Positions 24,152-34,150 of a stretch of DNA of 64,000 nucleotides are shown piece after piece (within the stretch, counting starts at the first letter, position 1; every line of letters starts with the position of its first letter). The translations under genes were made by a program, and so were the position numbers. Under the pieces are notes generated by a model, which worked only from the letters and a program-made list of their open reading frames with translations, had not been told where the DNA came from and made no database searches. Source of the stretch: Euwallacea fornicatus (lineage: Eukaryota; Arthropoda; Insecta; Coleoptera; Curculionidae); contig NC_089556.1 in NCBI RefSeq assembly GCF_040115645.1, positions 1,612,001-1,676,000 on the forward strand, in the 5' to 3' direction.

Positions 24152-24977
24152 TATGTAGCTCTCAGGCAAAATTCGAAGGTCGTGTGCACACGTGCATGGA
24201 AAAAAAAGCGATTTTCTTCAAGTTCGCCGATCAACGTCAGCACTTCCAGGCAAGAACGTTTACGGGATGCAGTAGCGCCGTCCCGGAGAAGGGCGAGGTC
24301 GGGCGACGGCCCAGGGCGGCGCCTTTCCCGGGGGGGATTTCGATAAAAACTTTCACCCAGCGCGCCCGACTTGCCAAGGTCAGCCCCGATGAAGCTCAAT
24401 GCTGCCACCTACCGTGGGCGTGTGAGTACTTTTTCGGCTAGTACCTGCGCCACTGCGCGTTTCTTTTAGTACCATTTATTGTTTGCGGCATCAGAAAGGC
24501 ATGAGTAGGAGGAAAAAAGGTTTGTAGACCGAAAACCGGGGCCGCACATACAAACGATATAAACGTTGACGGAATATCAACAAAGCGAGAAAACAAGTAC
24601 CGTTCCCGTTTTACTTCCACACAAAGACCAGAGGTTAAGGTGTTAATGGTCATGTTTGCGCAGAAATTTTATAGCAGGTACCAGGGTACCTTCCATTGTA
24701 TGCGTTTTGTGGGGACATTAAATGCGTGTGGGCCGCCCTATACAGGGGGAGTCACGCTGTGGAAGCGAACGTCTCGGGATTGTTCGGTGCAACGGCGGAA
24801 GACATTTGAGTCTGAGGACTCGTGTCCGGAAATATCTCCCTAAAACGTTGCGGCCTTATCGCCCTTAAGGCAGGTGTGTTGAGTTGCTGAAAAAATCGAC
24901 CATTCATAGGGCAGAAATGAATGAAATGGACATAAGCTAATATTCCTAGGTTTTTTCGCCTTACGGAAGATAATATA
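24152..24977. other. GC-rich unique island between two transposons
   Basis: The stretch 24240-24440 is far richer in G+C and CpG than its surroundings, with GGGCGACGGCCCAGGGCGGC near 24300 and a CTCF-like GCTGCCACCTACCGTGGGCG at 24399. It may be an unmethylated promoter-like island. ORFs cross it in both directions without recognisable motifs, and no start or splice structure can be defended. Confidence 0.35.
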
Positions 24978-25206
24978 CAGTGGGTCAAAAAAGTATTCGT
25001 ACACAATGCTTTTCTGTAGTTTTAAATATATAGTTATTGTTTAATGTAAATTTCCTTATACACACTAATATAATATCATCTAAGAAACGTTTTTAATTAG
25101 CTAACAAAGAATATTTAACAAATAGGAGGTTTTCGTAGGCACAAAAAGTATTCGTACACCCGACCGTACACCGTATCGCATGTCACATTTGAAAAGAGTG
25201 AAAAGA

Positions 25207-26580
25207 CTAACACTTTGTATGCATTCCCTTTTCATTCACTATTGCCCGGAGTCTTCTGGACATTGATTCATCTAATTTTCGGGTCACTTCAGGGCTGATT
25301 TGTTGCCAACATTCTTGTATCTTCGTGATTAACTGTGGACGTCAATCACAAGATTGGACCCAGTAAAAAGGCTCCAAAGAAAGGTATGTTACGTTCGTTT
25401 GAAACTTGCGAGAATTGATAGTTTTAATATGCAATTACAGACGCCAAAGCTGACCCGACAGGGGGCACTGGGGGCGGACGAATGTTTTCTTCCAGCTCTA
25501 GTTCGGATAGCGACAGCTCCTCCTCATCGCTGAGCAGTAGCTCATCTGATTCCAGCGACAGTGAAGCAGGTTAGCAACGCGGCTCTAGATCGAATTTCAT
25601 CCCTCTTCAATTGTGATTTCAAATAAGCCCACAAATTTTCGATCGGGTTTACGTCCGGTGACTGGGGAGGAGGAGGAAATAACTGTCGTGCATTATACAA
25701 CAACCATTCCTTGGTTACTCTGGCAGCGTGTTTGGGATCATCGTCCCGTTGAAACAAATATGAATCTCGCATTCCCAATTTGGTTGCACTTCGGTTCAAT
25801 TTGCCTCGGAGTGTCTCCACATACTCCGCAGCATTCATGATGCCATCGATGACGACAAGTTCGCCAACTCCCGCAGCACTCATGCGTCCCCACACTAGGA
25901 CGTCGCCTCCTCCATGTTTGGTAGTTGGAATAAGATTCTTCGGATCTAATTCTTTATTGGGTTTTCGCCACACAAAGTTCCTTCCATCTGACCCGAATGT
26001 ATTAAATTTGCTTTCGTCTGAGAATATTGCGTTCTCCCAGAACAATAAAGGCTTATTCGCACGTGTCTCAGCAAAATCTAGACGTTTTTTTCTATTGATT
26101 TCGCCTATGAACGGCTTTTTTCGAGCAGTTCTTCCGTTGAACTCAAATTCGTGAAGTCGATTTCTCACAGTTTGAGCACAGACGATTTTGCCAAAATCTG
26201 TCTCAATGTGTTTTGCAATCTCCGGAGCGCTGGTTTTAGGTTTTTTTCACAAGTTTAAGGATACTGCGGGTTTCTCGTGCGGTTAGTTTCTTTGGACTAC
26301 CACTACGCTTATTATAATCTGTCGAGTCCTTTTTGAATTTCGAAACGATGTACTGGTCAGTTGTATGAGAGATTTCAAGCATCTGCCCAATGCGTCGATA
26401 ACTTAAATTTCGCTTAAATAACGTTACAATTCGATCTTCTTGAACATCAGTTAATTCTTTGGATTTCCGCCCCTTTTTGCTGGACGTGCGGACTATTTCT
26501 GATGAAATTTCGAATAAAGCGATGAACATATTTGTGTTTGTACAAACCAACGTCAAGAACTTGTATAAACATGTTTGCAT
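25207..26580 (-). pseudogene. Tc1-like DD34E transposase, one frameshift and one large insertion
   Basis: Read on -: N-terminal HTH region (KELTDVQEDRIVTLFKRNLS, YRRIGQMLEISHTT), a one-base frameshift near 26240, PEIAKHIETDFGKIVCAQTV, the bipartite linker TARKKPFIGEINRKKRLDFA, catalytic blocks IFSDESKFNTFGSDG, RDDDPKHAARVTKEW and PQSPDVNPIENLWAYLKSQL. The tail ITKIQECWQQISPEVTRKLD ... ESMSRRLRAI ends at a stop at 25207. Between RSRAALL and LITKIQEC lies foreign sequence of about 215 bp. Otherwise the sequence is little decayed, so the insertion is fairly recent. Confidence 0.88.
25345..25567 (+). other. Captured exon-intron-exon fragment inside the Tc1 transposase
   Basis: On +, opposite to the transposase, KIGPSKKAPKK ends at a good donor (AAAG then GTATGT at about 25383). 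After a 59-bp intron-like stretch ending TGCAATTACAG at 25440, the frame continues exactly: DAKADPTGGTGGGRMF, then a Ser/Asp run (SSSSSSDSDSSSSS...DSSDSEA) up to CAG-GTTAGC. The phase matches across the intron. It looks like a piece of a host gene with a Ser/Asp-rich tail, such as chromatin or elongation factors carry; I cannot identify the source. Precise insert borders are uncertain by about 10 bp. Confidence 0.6.
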
Positions 26581-27614
26581 TCTTTAGGAAACAATATCTC
26601 AAGGAAAGCAAGCAGGTGTACGAATACTTTTTTGTCCTTCTAAAATCAGTTTTTATTTAGCGAACTGAAGCCGAAGGAATGCGTTTAGTATTTTACAGTT
26701 TAGATTAAATTTTAATACCATATTATTTATTCCAATGGTTTTGGACTGTAATAAATCCAGCTACATAACAGAATGCATTAACAATATTGGGTGTACGAAT
26801 ACTTTTTTGGCTCACTGTATATTCGCGCAAATATAAATAGAGAATATGCGGTCGCGAGATTGATTATTCGTCCACCAGAGTTACATATTTACTAAAAATC
26901 GTTTAAAACACACAGTAAATGTTGCAAATGAGCCTATGCGCAATTGAATTATTCAATTTTTACCAATTTTAGCAACAAAATAATTCTCAATAATTATAAA
27001 AAATGCTTGAAAATAATAACGGTTTCAAGATCTAAGATGAGGAAAACTATTCGTCCACTTTGCAGAAGCAACAAAGTATTTATTGCTATTTTTTTTATTC
27101 TTCCAGACAGTTTAAACTGTTATTTTGTTGCTATCAGATCATTGTTTTCATAAAAGTTCAGGTTAGCGCCAATTATTTATAAAAATGGATCGTAAATCTT
27201 CTGAAATTTCTTCCCGCAAATGAGAGTTGATTGAAGAATTAAATGCGGAAGGAAAATTCCAACGGGCAATAGCCAGAATTACTGCAAGAATCCGATCAAT
27301 GGTCCAGTCTACCATAAAACAACATAAAACAACAAGGACCACCTGAACACCGCCAGGGAGCGAAAGAAAATCTGTCTTTAACGAACGCACGAAACGAAAA
27401 AATTATTGAGGAAGCGAATATCAATCCAAATACTACAGAGATCGATTTAGCAAAAAGTATTAAAAGTGATTATGGAAAAGTTGTACATGTTATTACAATG
27501 AGAAAATTGTTGAACGAGAACGGTTTGAGGACACGAGTAGCTAGGAAGGGGCCGTTTGTTAATAAAGCGAATAGCAGGGAGCGTCTTGACTTTGCCGAAC
27601 AGTATATTAATAGT

Positions 27615-28255
27615 ATAGTATCGGGTTTTGATACTACTTTAGATATAGGACGTTGTTTATATCTTTTGAATGAAATCACAGGTCAGAGAGAAGGTTTATA
27701 AGTTTACGTTTATTAATACGGAATATGCAGGGAATGATAGAGTGACTCACGAATTTGATGAGCGCAGACGCGACGTCTGCGTTGCAGTGGCCGACCGTAC
27801 CCCAAAAAAACAAGGGAGAGAGGGAGAGCCCTCTATGTCTTGTCCATTCTTAAGTACTAACACCCATGGTGACAAACCATGGGCGTACCTTGGCTAGGGT
27901 GCCATTTGCACCATTTGCCGCATCAAACCGTGGCGTCTTAACCGGGAATTGGATCTGCAGCTGTGGGACCGACAAGAAGGTCTATTGCGGGCAATTCCAG
28001 CGCCGACATAGTTCACTGTAGGCAGCTCCAATGCCGACCAGGTTTATTGCGGGGATTTCCGGCATCGATAGGGCATGAAATGGGAAATTCTCATGTTCTA
28101 GCTAATGCCTACCAGTGCCGTGCCTCAGGGGGTATATCTATCATAGAAGTAATGCCTGCTGTCTAACCCTTATCGAACTTAACGCATATTTACTAAAATT
28201 AATAGGCACGAAATTAAAGCTGAGGGTTAGTTACGTAACCCTACAATAGGAACGT
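27615..28255. other. Hairpin-rich, GC-richer block inside the Tc1 transposase
   Basis: This replaces the stretch where the first catalytic block should begin. It holds perfect short hairpins: CGCAGACG-CGA-CGTCTGCG at 27763-27781, AGAGGG-AG-(A)GCCCTCT near 27818, and CCCATGGT-GACAA-ACCATGGG at 27863-27883. A loosely repeated unit follows (TCTATTGCGGGCAATTCCAG and TTTATTGCGGGGATTTCCGG, 28 kb). No coding is recognised. It is probably a separate insertion. Confidence 0.45.
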
Positions 28256-28508
28256 TGAAATCTAGAAAAACGTTATTTTCACGGGTGAAACTGAAATTGG
28301 GTTATTTGGAAAATCAAGATAAGTTCCATTGTGCAGAAAACAAGGAGAGGCGTAGCACAAACCGAAACGTTTAAATCCAACGGTGAAACATGAGGGCGGT
28401 TCAGTTCTCAGTTGGTGGCGTCCGTCTTGGTACTGTGTGGGTCGACTTCATTTTATTGATAGAATTATGCACCGCTTTGTCCATTTAGACATTCTTGAGA
28501 ACAATCTA

Positions 28509-29777
28509 ATAGGTGTACGAAAAGAAACTGAGCAATGAAGTTACGTGCAATAAAAAAACATACTTAGGCACGTTCAATTCGCCTGCAATTGTGAGCAGGT
28601 GTTGTCTATTTATGACTTTTTATATGATAAAAGTTTCAGTTGCTTAGGGGCTGTAGTTCAGTGCACAAAACGTAAATAGAGACATGGACATTTCCAAGCA
28701 ACATTTGAGAATATCAATGTTGTTCAGTTTTAAACTGAAAAAAAATACTGCTGAAACAACAGAAATGGTCAATTCGGCTTGGGGAGATCATTCTGTTGGT
28801 GCTTCAACTGTTAGGAGATGGTTTAAGAGGAAAATTTTTGTCTTGAGAACGATCCACGTGCGGGTGTCGAAAAAAAGTTTCAAGACGAAGAACTGCAAAC
28901 TTTACTGGATGAAAATCCATGCCAAACTGAAAAACAGCTTGCAGAGCAGTTAGGAGTAACACAACAAGCAGTTTCAGTTCGATTGCATGGAATGGGAAAA
29001 ATTCAAAAAGCAGGAGAATGGGTTCCTCATGAGCTAACCGAAGACGATAAAAATCGAAGAGTTGACATCTGCACGAACTTGCTTTCTCAGTATAAAAGAA
29101 AGAATTTTATGCATAATATTATTACGGGAGATGATAAGTGGATTTTGTATGACAATCCTAAGCGTAGAAAAACATGGGTTGACCCAGGCGAGCCATCCAC
29201 ATCAGTTGCAAAACCAAACATTCATGCCAAGAAAATCTTACTGTGTGTCTGGTGGGATTGTAAAGGAGTCGTTTACTATGAGCTGCTGGAACCCGGTCAA
29301 ACTGTTACAGCTGACCGTTATCAGGTCCAAACGATCAAATTAGCGATGCTCTGGAGGAAAAAAGACCATTTACGGGCCAAGGAAGTCGGAAAGTGATATT
29401 GCTGCATGATAATGCTCGTCCGCATACAGCTAAACCGACCCAGAAACTCGTCTTCTCGTTAGGCTGGGAAATACTCCAGCATGCGGCGTATTTTCCAGAC
29501 TTGGCTCCTTCTGACTTCCACTCGTTCAGATCCGTGCAGTTTCATTTAGCTGACCAACGATTCTTTAACGTTGAAGATATTCGAAAATGGCTCGATAATT
29601 ATTTTTCGTCGAAACTACTAAGCTTCTACCACGAGGGCATCCATCATCTACCCAGTAAATGGCAAAAGGCCATAGACAGTTATGGAAATCATTTTGATTA
29701 CTAATATTTTCAATAACTATGTTTTTAATGAAGCTTAATTTCACCAAAAAATGCTCAGTTTCTTTTTGTACACCTGT
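28509..29777 (+). mobile_element. mariner element nested in the Tc1-like element (1269 bp)
   Basis: The inverted ends A(T/C)AGGTGTAC(G/A)AAAAGAAACTGAGCA are 90% or more identical over 27 bp and are flanked by TA (28507-28508, 29778-29779). The length is that of canonical mariners. It interrupts the host Tc1 transposase between the ILENN and YVFQRGNDPKH segments. Confidence 0.9.
28684..29704 (+). pseudogene. mariner DD34D transposase, two frameshifts
   Basis: Start MDISKQHLRISMLF. Frame breaks near 28832 and 29350. Readable domains: HTH1 (TTEMVNSAWGDHSVGASTVR), HTH2 (QTEKQLAEQLGVTQQAVSVR), the linker WVPHELTEDD, first Asp in IITGDDKWILYDNPKRRKTW, second Asp in LLHDNARPHTAK and third Asp 34 residues later in DLAPSDFHSF, so DD34D. 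The usual YSPDLAPSDYHLF signature is altered (AAYFPDLAPSDFHSF), which together with the frameshifts indicates a dead copy. Confidence 0.9.
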
Positions 29778-30493
29778 TACAAAACAGTGCAGATAATATG
29801 GTAATTTCGGTTAGGTATGTTTTCCAACGAGGCAATGATCCTAAGCATGAAGTGCGTATCGTTGGAGAATGGTTATCATGTGATAAACCAAAATTATTGG
29901 AGGCGCCGCCTCAGTCGCCACACGAGCCCTATTGACCTTTAATGGTTGGAATTGAAAGAAAGGGTAAAAAACATCAAGTATCTAGTAAGGGACGATTAAA
30001 AACCAAGCGTCAAGAGGAATGGGCTGAAATTGGCATTAATTTGACAAAAAAAGATTGTTGAATTAATGTCTAAAAGGCCGGGGGAAAGTATGAAATAGAA
30101 AGGAGATTCTACGAAATATTAAATTAAGACCTATTCGTATCAAAATTCAAGTGAACGCAAAGTGGACGAATAACTATCTTTCTCGGTTTAGATAATGACG
30201 CCATTATTATTCTCAAGCTATTTAAATAATTACTGAAAATTACTTTAATGCTAATTAAATTAAATCTGAATAATTAAATCGCGAACAGGCTCGTTTTCGA
30301 TCAAGCGCAACATTTAATGTGCGTTATAAACGATTTTTGGAATATGACTCTGGTAGATGAATAATTAATCTGGCGAATATGTTACAAGAAAAAAATTAAC
30401 AAAAAAATTGTTCCGATTCGATAACAATAAATAACAAACAGCAATGAGGGGAAAATGTAGTCACAAAACTATCACAAGTGTGTACATCACATA

Positions 30494-32281
30494 CCAGGTC
30501 TACCGGTATCAAATGAGCGTTATTTTGTCAAAATAAAACACCGATTTTAACAAGGGAAGAAAAAAAAATTTTCAAAATATTGACCATTGCTTTCAACGCA
30601 TTTTGTCCACCTTTCTGGCAATTCATGGATACCACGCCAATAGAAATGTGCCTCTTCGGCATCAAACCAATTAGACATCCAATTTTCTACTTCTCCGTAG
30701 GAATCGAAGTGCCGCTCAGCCAATGCGTGACCCATCGATGAAAACAAATGGTAGTCCGACGGAGCCAAGTCTGGTGAATGCGGCGGATGGGGTAGCAACT
30801 CCCAGGCAAGTGTCTCGATGGTATCCTGAACCGGTGTTGCTTTGTGTGCAGGTGCGTCGTCACGGAGCAAAATTACCTTCCCGTGTCTTCTGGCCCGTTC
30901 TGATCGTTTTTCGATCAATGCATTGTTTAGATTAATCAATTGTTGGCGGTAGCGAACAGTATTAACGGTTTCACCAGGTTTTAAAAGCTCGTGGTGCACC
31001 GCACCTTTCTGATCCCACCAAACACACAGCGCTGCCTTCTTGCCGAGTCGATCAGGTTTCGCAGTCGATATTTATGGTTGTCCCGGATCAACCCGTGATT
31101 TTTTCCGTTTAGGGTTTTGAAAATAAATCCATTTTTCATCTCCAGTAACAATTCGATGCAAAACTGATTTTCTTTCGTGCCTTTGAAGCAAAATTTCACA
31201 GGTGTTTTTTCGGTTCTCCATCTGTCTTTCATCCAATTCGTGCGGCACACATTTTCCACACTTCTGGATCTTTCCCATAGCTTTTAAACGATCAGAAATT
31301 GTTCGTGGTGCAACATTTAACATTTCTGCCATTTGCTTTTGACTTAAAGTGTCATCTTCATCCAATATCGATTGCAGTTCGGCGTCTTCGAACTTTTTTG
31401 GTGGTCTGCCACGTTCTTCATTTTGCTCATCAAAATTGTTATTTCTGAATCGTTGAAATCATCTTTTGCATGTTGCTTCTGATAAAGCATAATCACCATA
31501 TGCTTCGACAAGCATTCGATGCGACTCTGCAGCACTTCTCTTCAAATGAAAGCAAAAAATTAATGCTTTCCGCAAATCATCATTTCGTGGTACAAAATGC
31601 GACATTTTTTGCACAATGAAATAATATATTGTTATTTGTTCAAGGACTTGATTTGTACTAAATATGTTCGTCAGTTTGCATACCAACCAAGTAAACAAAA
31701 AAAAAGGTTTGTTTACAACAAATGCCCTATATCGAGACATTTATATCCTGACGTTCACTTCATATCGGTATACCTAGTATATCCTGACGCTCACTTCATA
31801 CCGGTATACCTGGTATATCCTGACGCTCACTTCATACCGGTATACCTGGTATATCCTGACTCTCACTTCATACCGGTATACCTGGTATATCCTGACGCTC
31901 ACTTCATACCGGTATACCTGGTATATCCTGACGCTCACTTCATACCGGTATACCTGGTATATCCTGACGCTCACTTCATACCGGTATACCTGGTATATCC
32001 TGACTCTCACTTCATACCGGTATACCTGGTATATCCTGACGCTCACTTCATACCGGTATACCTGGTATATCCTGACGCTCACTTCATACCGGTATACCTG
32101 GTATATCCTGACGCTCACTTCATACCGGTATACCTGGTATATCCTGACGCTCACTTCATACCGGTATACCTGGTATATCCTGACGCTCACTTCATACCGG
32201 TATACCTGGTATATCCTGACGCTCACTTCATACCGGTATACCTGGTATATCCTGACTCTCACTTCATACAGGTATACCTGG
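30494..32281 (-). mobile_element. mauritiana-type mariner ending in an expanded TIR minisatellite
   Basis: The low-coordinate end starts CCAGGTCTACCGGTATCAAA directly after TA (30492-30493). The other end, read inward on -, starts CCAGGTATACCTGTATGAAG next to TA (32282-32283). A transposase lies on -. At the transposase 5' side the terminal repeat is not single but tandemly amplified (see the minisatellite entry), so the element is about 540 bp longer than a normal mariner. Confidence 0.85.
30547..31605 (-). pseudogene. mariner DD34D transposase, several frameshifts
   Basis: Start MSHFVPRNDDLRKALIFCFH at 31605, close to mauritiana-subfamily mariners. Frames shift near 31460, 31350, 31070 and 31000. 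HTH region: AAESHRMLVEAYGDYALSEA and LSQKQMAEMLNVAPRTISDR. Then MGKIQKCGKCVPHELDERQM, first Asp in VTGDEKWIYFQNPKRK, second in LLRDDAPAHKATPV (normally HDNAPAHT) and third 34 residues later in SPDLAPSDYHLF. It ends with WRGIHELPERWTKCVESNGQ. Conserved motifs remain but the frames are broken. Confidence 0.9.
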
Positions 32282-32285
32282 TAAT
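31746..32285. repeat. 36-bp minisatellite, 15 units, derived from mariner TIR
   Basis: Unit: 36 bp reading CCTGACGCTCACTTCATACC GGTATACCTGGTATAT in two blocks. Fifteen units are nearly identical; the first (31746-31781) is most diverged, and units 4, 8 and 15 share CTGACTCTCAC instead of CTGACGCTCAC. In reverse complement the unit begins CCAGGTATACCGGTATGAAG TGAGCGT, matching 24 of 27 bases of the opposite TIR at 30494. Because 36 is a multiple of three and the unit lacks stops, long ORFs appear on both strands; these are not genes. Confidence 0.95.
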
Positions 32286-32539
32286 CATTTATTTGAAGAA
32301 ATTTGAAGAGTAACAATTAACATCTAAGATTCAACACTTAGCGACCCCCCCTCGCCGGAGTTAAACTTTCTAGTCACATCCGAAGAAATGTTTTCCCGTG
32401 CGGTAAAAACCACTTTTTTAAATTCCCCTAAATTTCTGCAGTTACTGCAAATTTGCACTTCATTTTTTTGAAATTTCCCACGAACTCCCAGTGGGGTTGA
32501 AGTTTTGGCGATCGAGGTTGAGAATTCAATAATTTTAGT

Positions 32540-33319
32540 ATATTATGCATTAACGAAAACTGCATAAATGCCAGCGGTGTGGTTCGGGTCATGGTCCTGT
32601 TGGAAGTAAAACACTCTCGACATCTTCAACTTCTCTGCTGATGATCGCATATTGGCTCTTAAAATGTCAAAGTGGACATTTGACCCAGTACTCCCGTAAT
32701 TTGGTGCAGGTTGCCGGTACCACTCGCTCCCATAGCACCCCATAATATTGATGATCCACCTCCATGTTTGACTGTTTTTTTTTTATTTCTGTCCTGCAGT
32801 TGTGTGTTTGACTTCGTCCATACGATTTGTCCTCCATCCGCTCTAAATAAGTTTATTTCTGTTTGATCTGTGAAAACGACAGTTTTCCAAAAGTCCTCAA
32901 GCTTTTCCTGCAAAATCGAGGCTTTTCTCTTCGTTAATTTTTGGTATAAAGGGTTTCTTCCTTGATTTCTGCCATTAAAACTACTTTTTCTGAGAACTCT
33001 TCTCACTGTTTCAGTCGGCACAGGTTTGCCGATTCTCTGGGACACTTCTTGTGTTAGGGTTAGGGACACTTTCCTTCGGATTAATCTTTAGTTCTCGTGC
33101 AATAAATCGCTCGTCCGTTTCAGAAAGTGCGCTTTTTCGTCCTCTTCTAGGCTCGTCTTGTACCAATCGTGGATAACGATATTTGTTCATCATCCACTGT
33201 ACCGTCGAATGTGTCCTTCCTCTTAAATGATCAATTTCTCGCATCGTTTTTCCCGTTCAATAAAGCTTCATTATTAATTGGCGCGTGGCGATGTCTGTTT
33301 GCACTATTTTATTTGCCAT
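32540..33319 (-). pseudogene. Tc1-like transposase, 3'-truncated and frameshifted
   Basis: On - from 33319: MANKIVQTDIATRQLIMKLY, a stop, TMREIDHLRGRTHSTVQWMM, then RKSALSETDERFIARELKIN, a frameshift, SQRIGKPVPTETVRRVLRKS, FNGRNQGRNPLYQKLTKRKA, first catalytic block VVFTDQTEINLFRADGG (normally TDESKF), WGAMGASGTGNLHQI and second block YFQQDHDPNHTA. The NPIENLW block and tail are missing. Ends of the element are not found. Confidence 0.8.
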
Positions 33320-33639
33320 TTGTAACACTTTCATGTAACAAACGAAAGTGTTAAATGATTTTAGAATGAATTTATCAGTCTCCAAGAAACTTGCAAAAAA
33401 ATTTTTTGATAAATATTTACAGCCGAAACATGATATATGAATAAGAATGAATATGAGGCCGTGAACGGTTAATTTTGTGCCTACATTTTCCCTTATTTTG
33501 TCATTTATTTTTAATGAATTGAAACGATTTTTGTAAGTTTTTTTTGTAACGTATGTTCTATACTTATATTTGCAATCAAAATCAATAAATCTGTATCAAT
33601 AATCTGATCTGTAAATCAAAAAATCTTAGAAATATCGGC

Positions 33640-34150
33640 TTATGACCATTTTATCCATTTTCGCCCAGTGCGCAGCAATTTGGCGAGTAACTCAACGCGC
33701 AAAAATGTATTTTATCGAGTTTCATTTCACTCTATTTGTGCAAAAATTATTTGGCTGGAAATTTGATAATCGCTTTGAACGACTTCAAATGCCGCAGGAG
33801 TTCGTGCAACTGACTCTTGTTCAGCACTTCAATCGGGGATTTCACGCGTCTCCGCAGCAAGGAATCTGAAGGTGTCGGATCGGGTGAGTTTGGGGGCCAC
33901 GGAACTGGACCACCTCTGCCGATCTAACATTGTTCGAATCGACGATCCAAATGCTGACGGACTTGAACGGAAAGGTATGCGGACACACCAAGGTGTTGCA
34001 GTCACCTTTGCTGTGGAACGGTCAATGGGACGTTATCACGAAGTTGCGGCAGGACGTCCTGCAGGAGGCCGTAGTGCGTTGGAGGGCATTTCCGGTTATG
34101 GGTTGTGGCACCGAAACGTTTTCTATCGTTGCACTGAATAATCAATAGAA
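33640..34150 (-). pseudogene. Transposase fossil related to the one at 20890-21180
   Basis: The minus strand gives decayed PxxSPDxTxSD-like sequence and then ARTPAAFEVVQSDYQISSQ. Nucleotide similarity to 20945-21170 is evident on + (for example GAAATTTGATAATCG, TCAAATGCCGCA, TGATAGATCGGGT-like stretches). Both are old copies of the same family. Confidence 0.5.

Larger units (their letters stand above)
24978..26817 (-). mobile_element. Tc1-like transposon with IR/DR ends and a captured insert (1840 bp)
   Basis: TA flanks both sides (24976-24977 and 26818-26819). The outer ends CAGTGGGTCAAAAAAGTATT and its inverted partner CAGTGAGCCAAAAAAGTATT are repeated inside: CACAAAAAGTATTCGTACAC at about 25140 and its inverse at about 26611-26638. 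This double-repeat layout is the IR/DR type known from Sleeping Beauty-like Tc1 elements. It encodes one transposase on -. Confidence 0.9.
27185..30100 (+). pseudogene. Tc1-like transposase in three pieces
   Basis: Piece 1 (27185-27612): MDRKSSEISSRK, ELIEELNAEGKFQRAIARIT, then after a frameshift PNTTEIDLAKSIKSDYGKVV and RVARKGPFVNKANSRERLDF. Piece 2 (28255-28505): decayed VIFTGETEIGLFG and VKHEGGS-type block followed by FIDRIMHRFVHLDILENN. Piece 3 (29817-30100): YVFQRGNDPKHEVRIVGEWL, APPQSPH, then a broken tail. Pieces 1 and 2 are parted by foreign sequence, pieces 2 and 3 by the nested mariner. Confidence 0.7.
26850..30375 (+). mobile_element. Large Tc1-like element with long inverted repeats, split by a nested mariner
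   Basis: The left part (TTGATTATTCGTCCACCAGAG, then AAAAATCGTTTAAAACACAC, AATGTTGCAAATGAGCCT) is matched in reverse complement by 30240-30372 (TTAATTATTCATCTACCAGAG, AAAAATCGTTTATAACGCAC). The inverted repeats are therefore about 150 bp or more, with an inner direct copy TATTCGTCCACTTTGC near 27050 and its inverse near 30160. The exact ends are uncertain by some tens of bases. It holds a decayed Tc1 transposase, a 640-bp foreign block and a 1269-bp mariner. Confidence 0.7.

Noticed and set aside
31746..32285. CRISPR-like array
   Set aside because: There are no unique spacers; the units are directly abutting and nearly identical, and the context is an insect transposon.
31597..32316. Long repetitive ORFs on both strands (up to 238 codons, PDAHFIPVYLVY repeats)
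   Set aside because: They are translations of the 36-bp minisatellite; the unit length is divisible by three and lacks stops in both directions.
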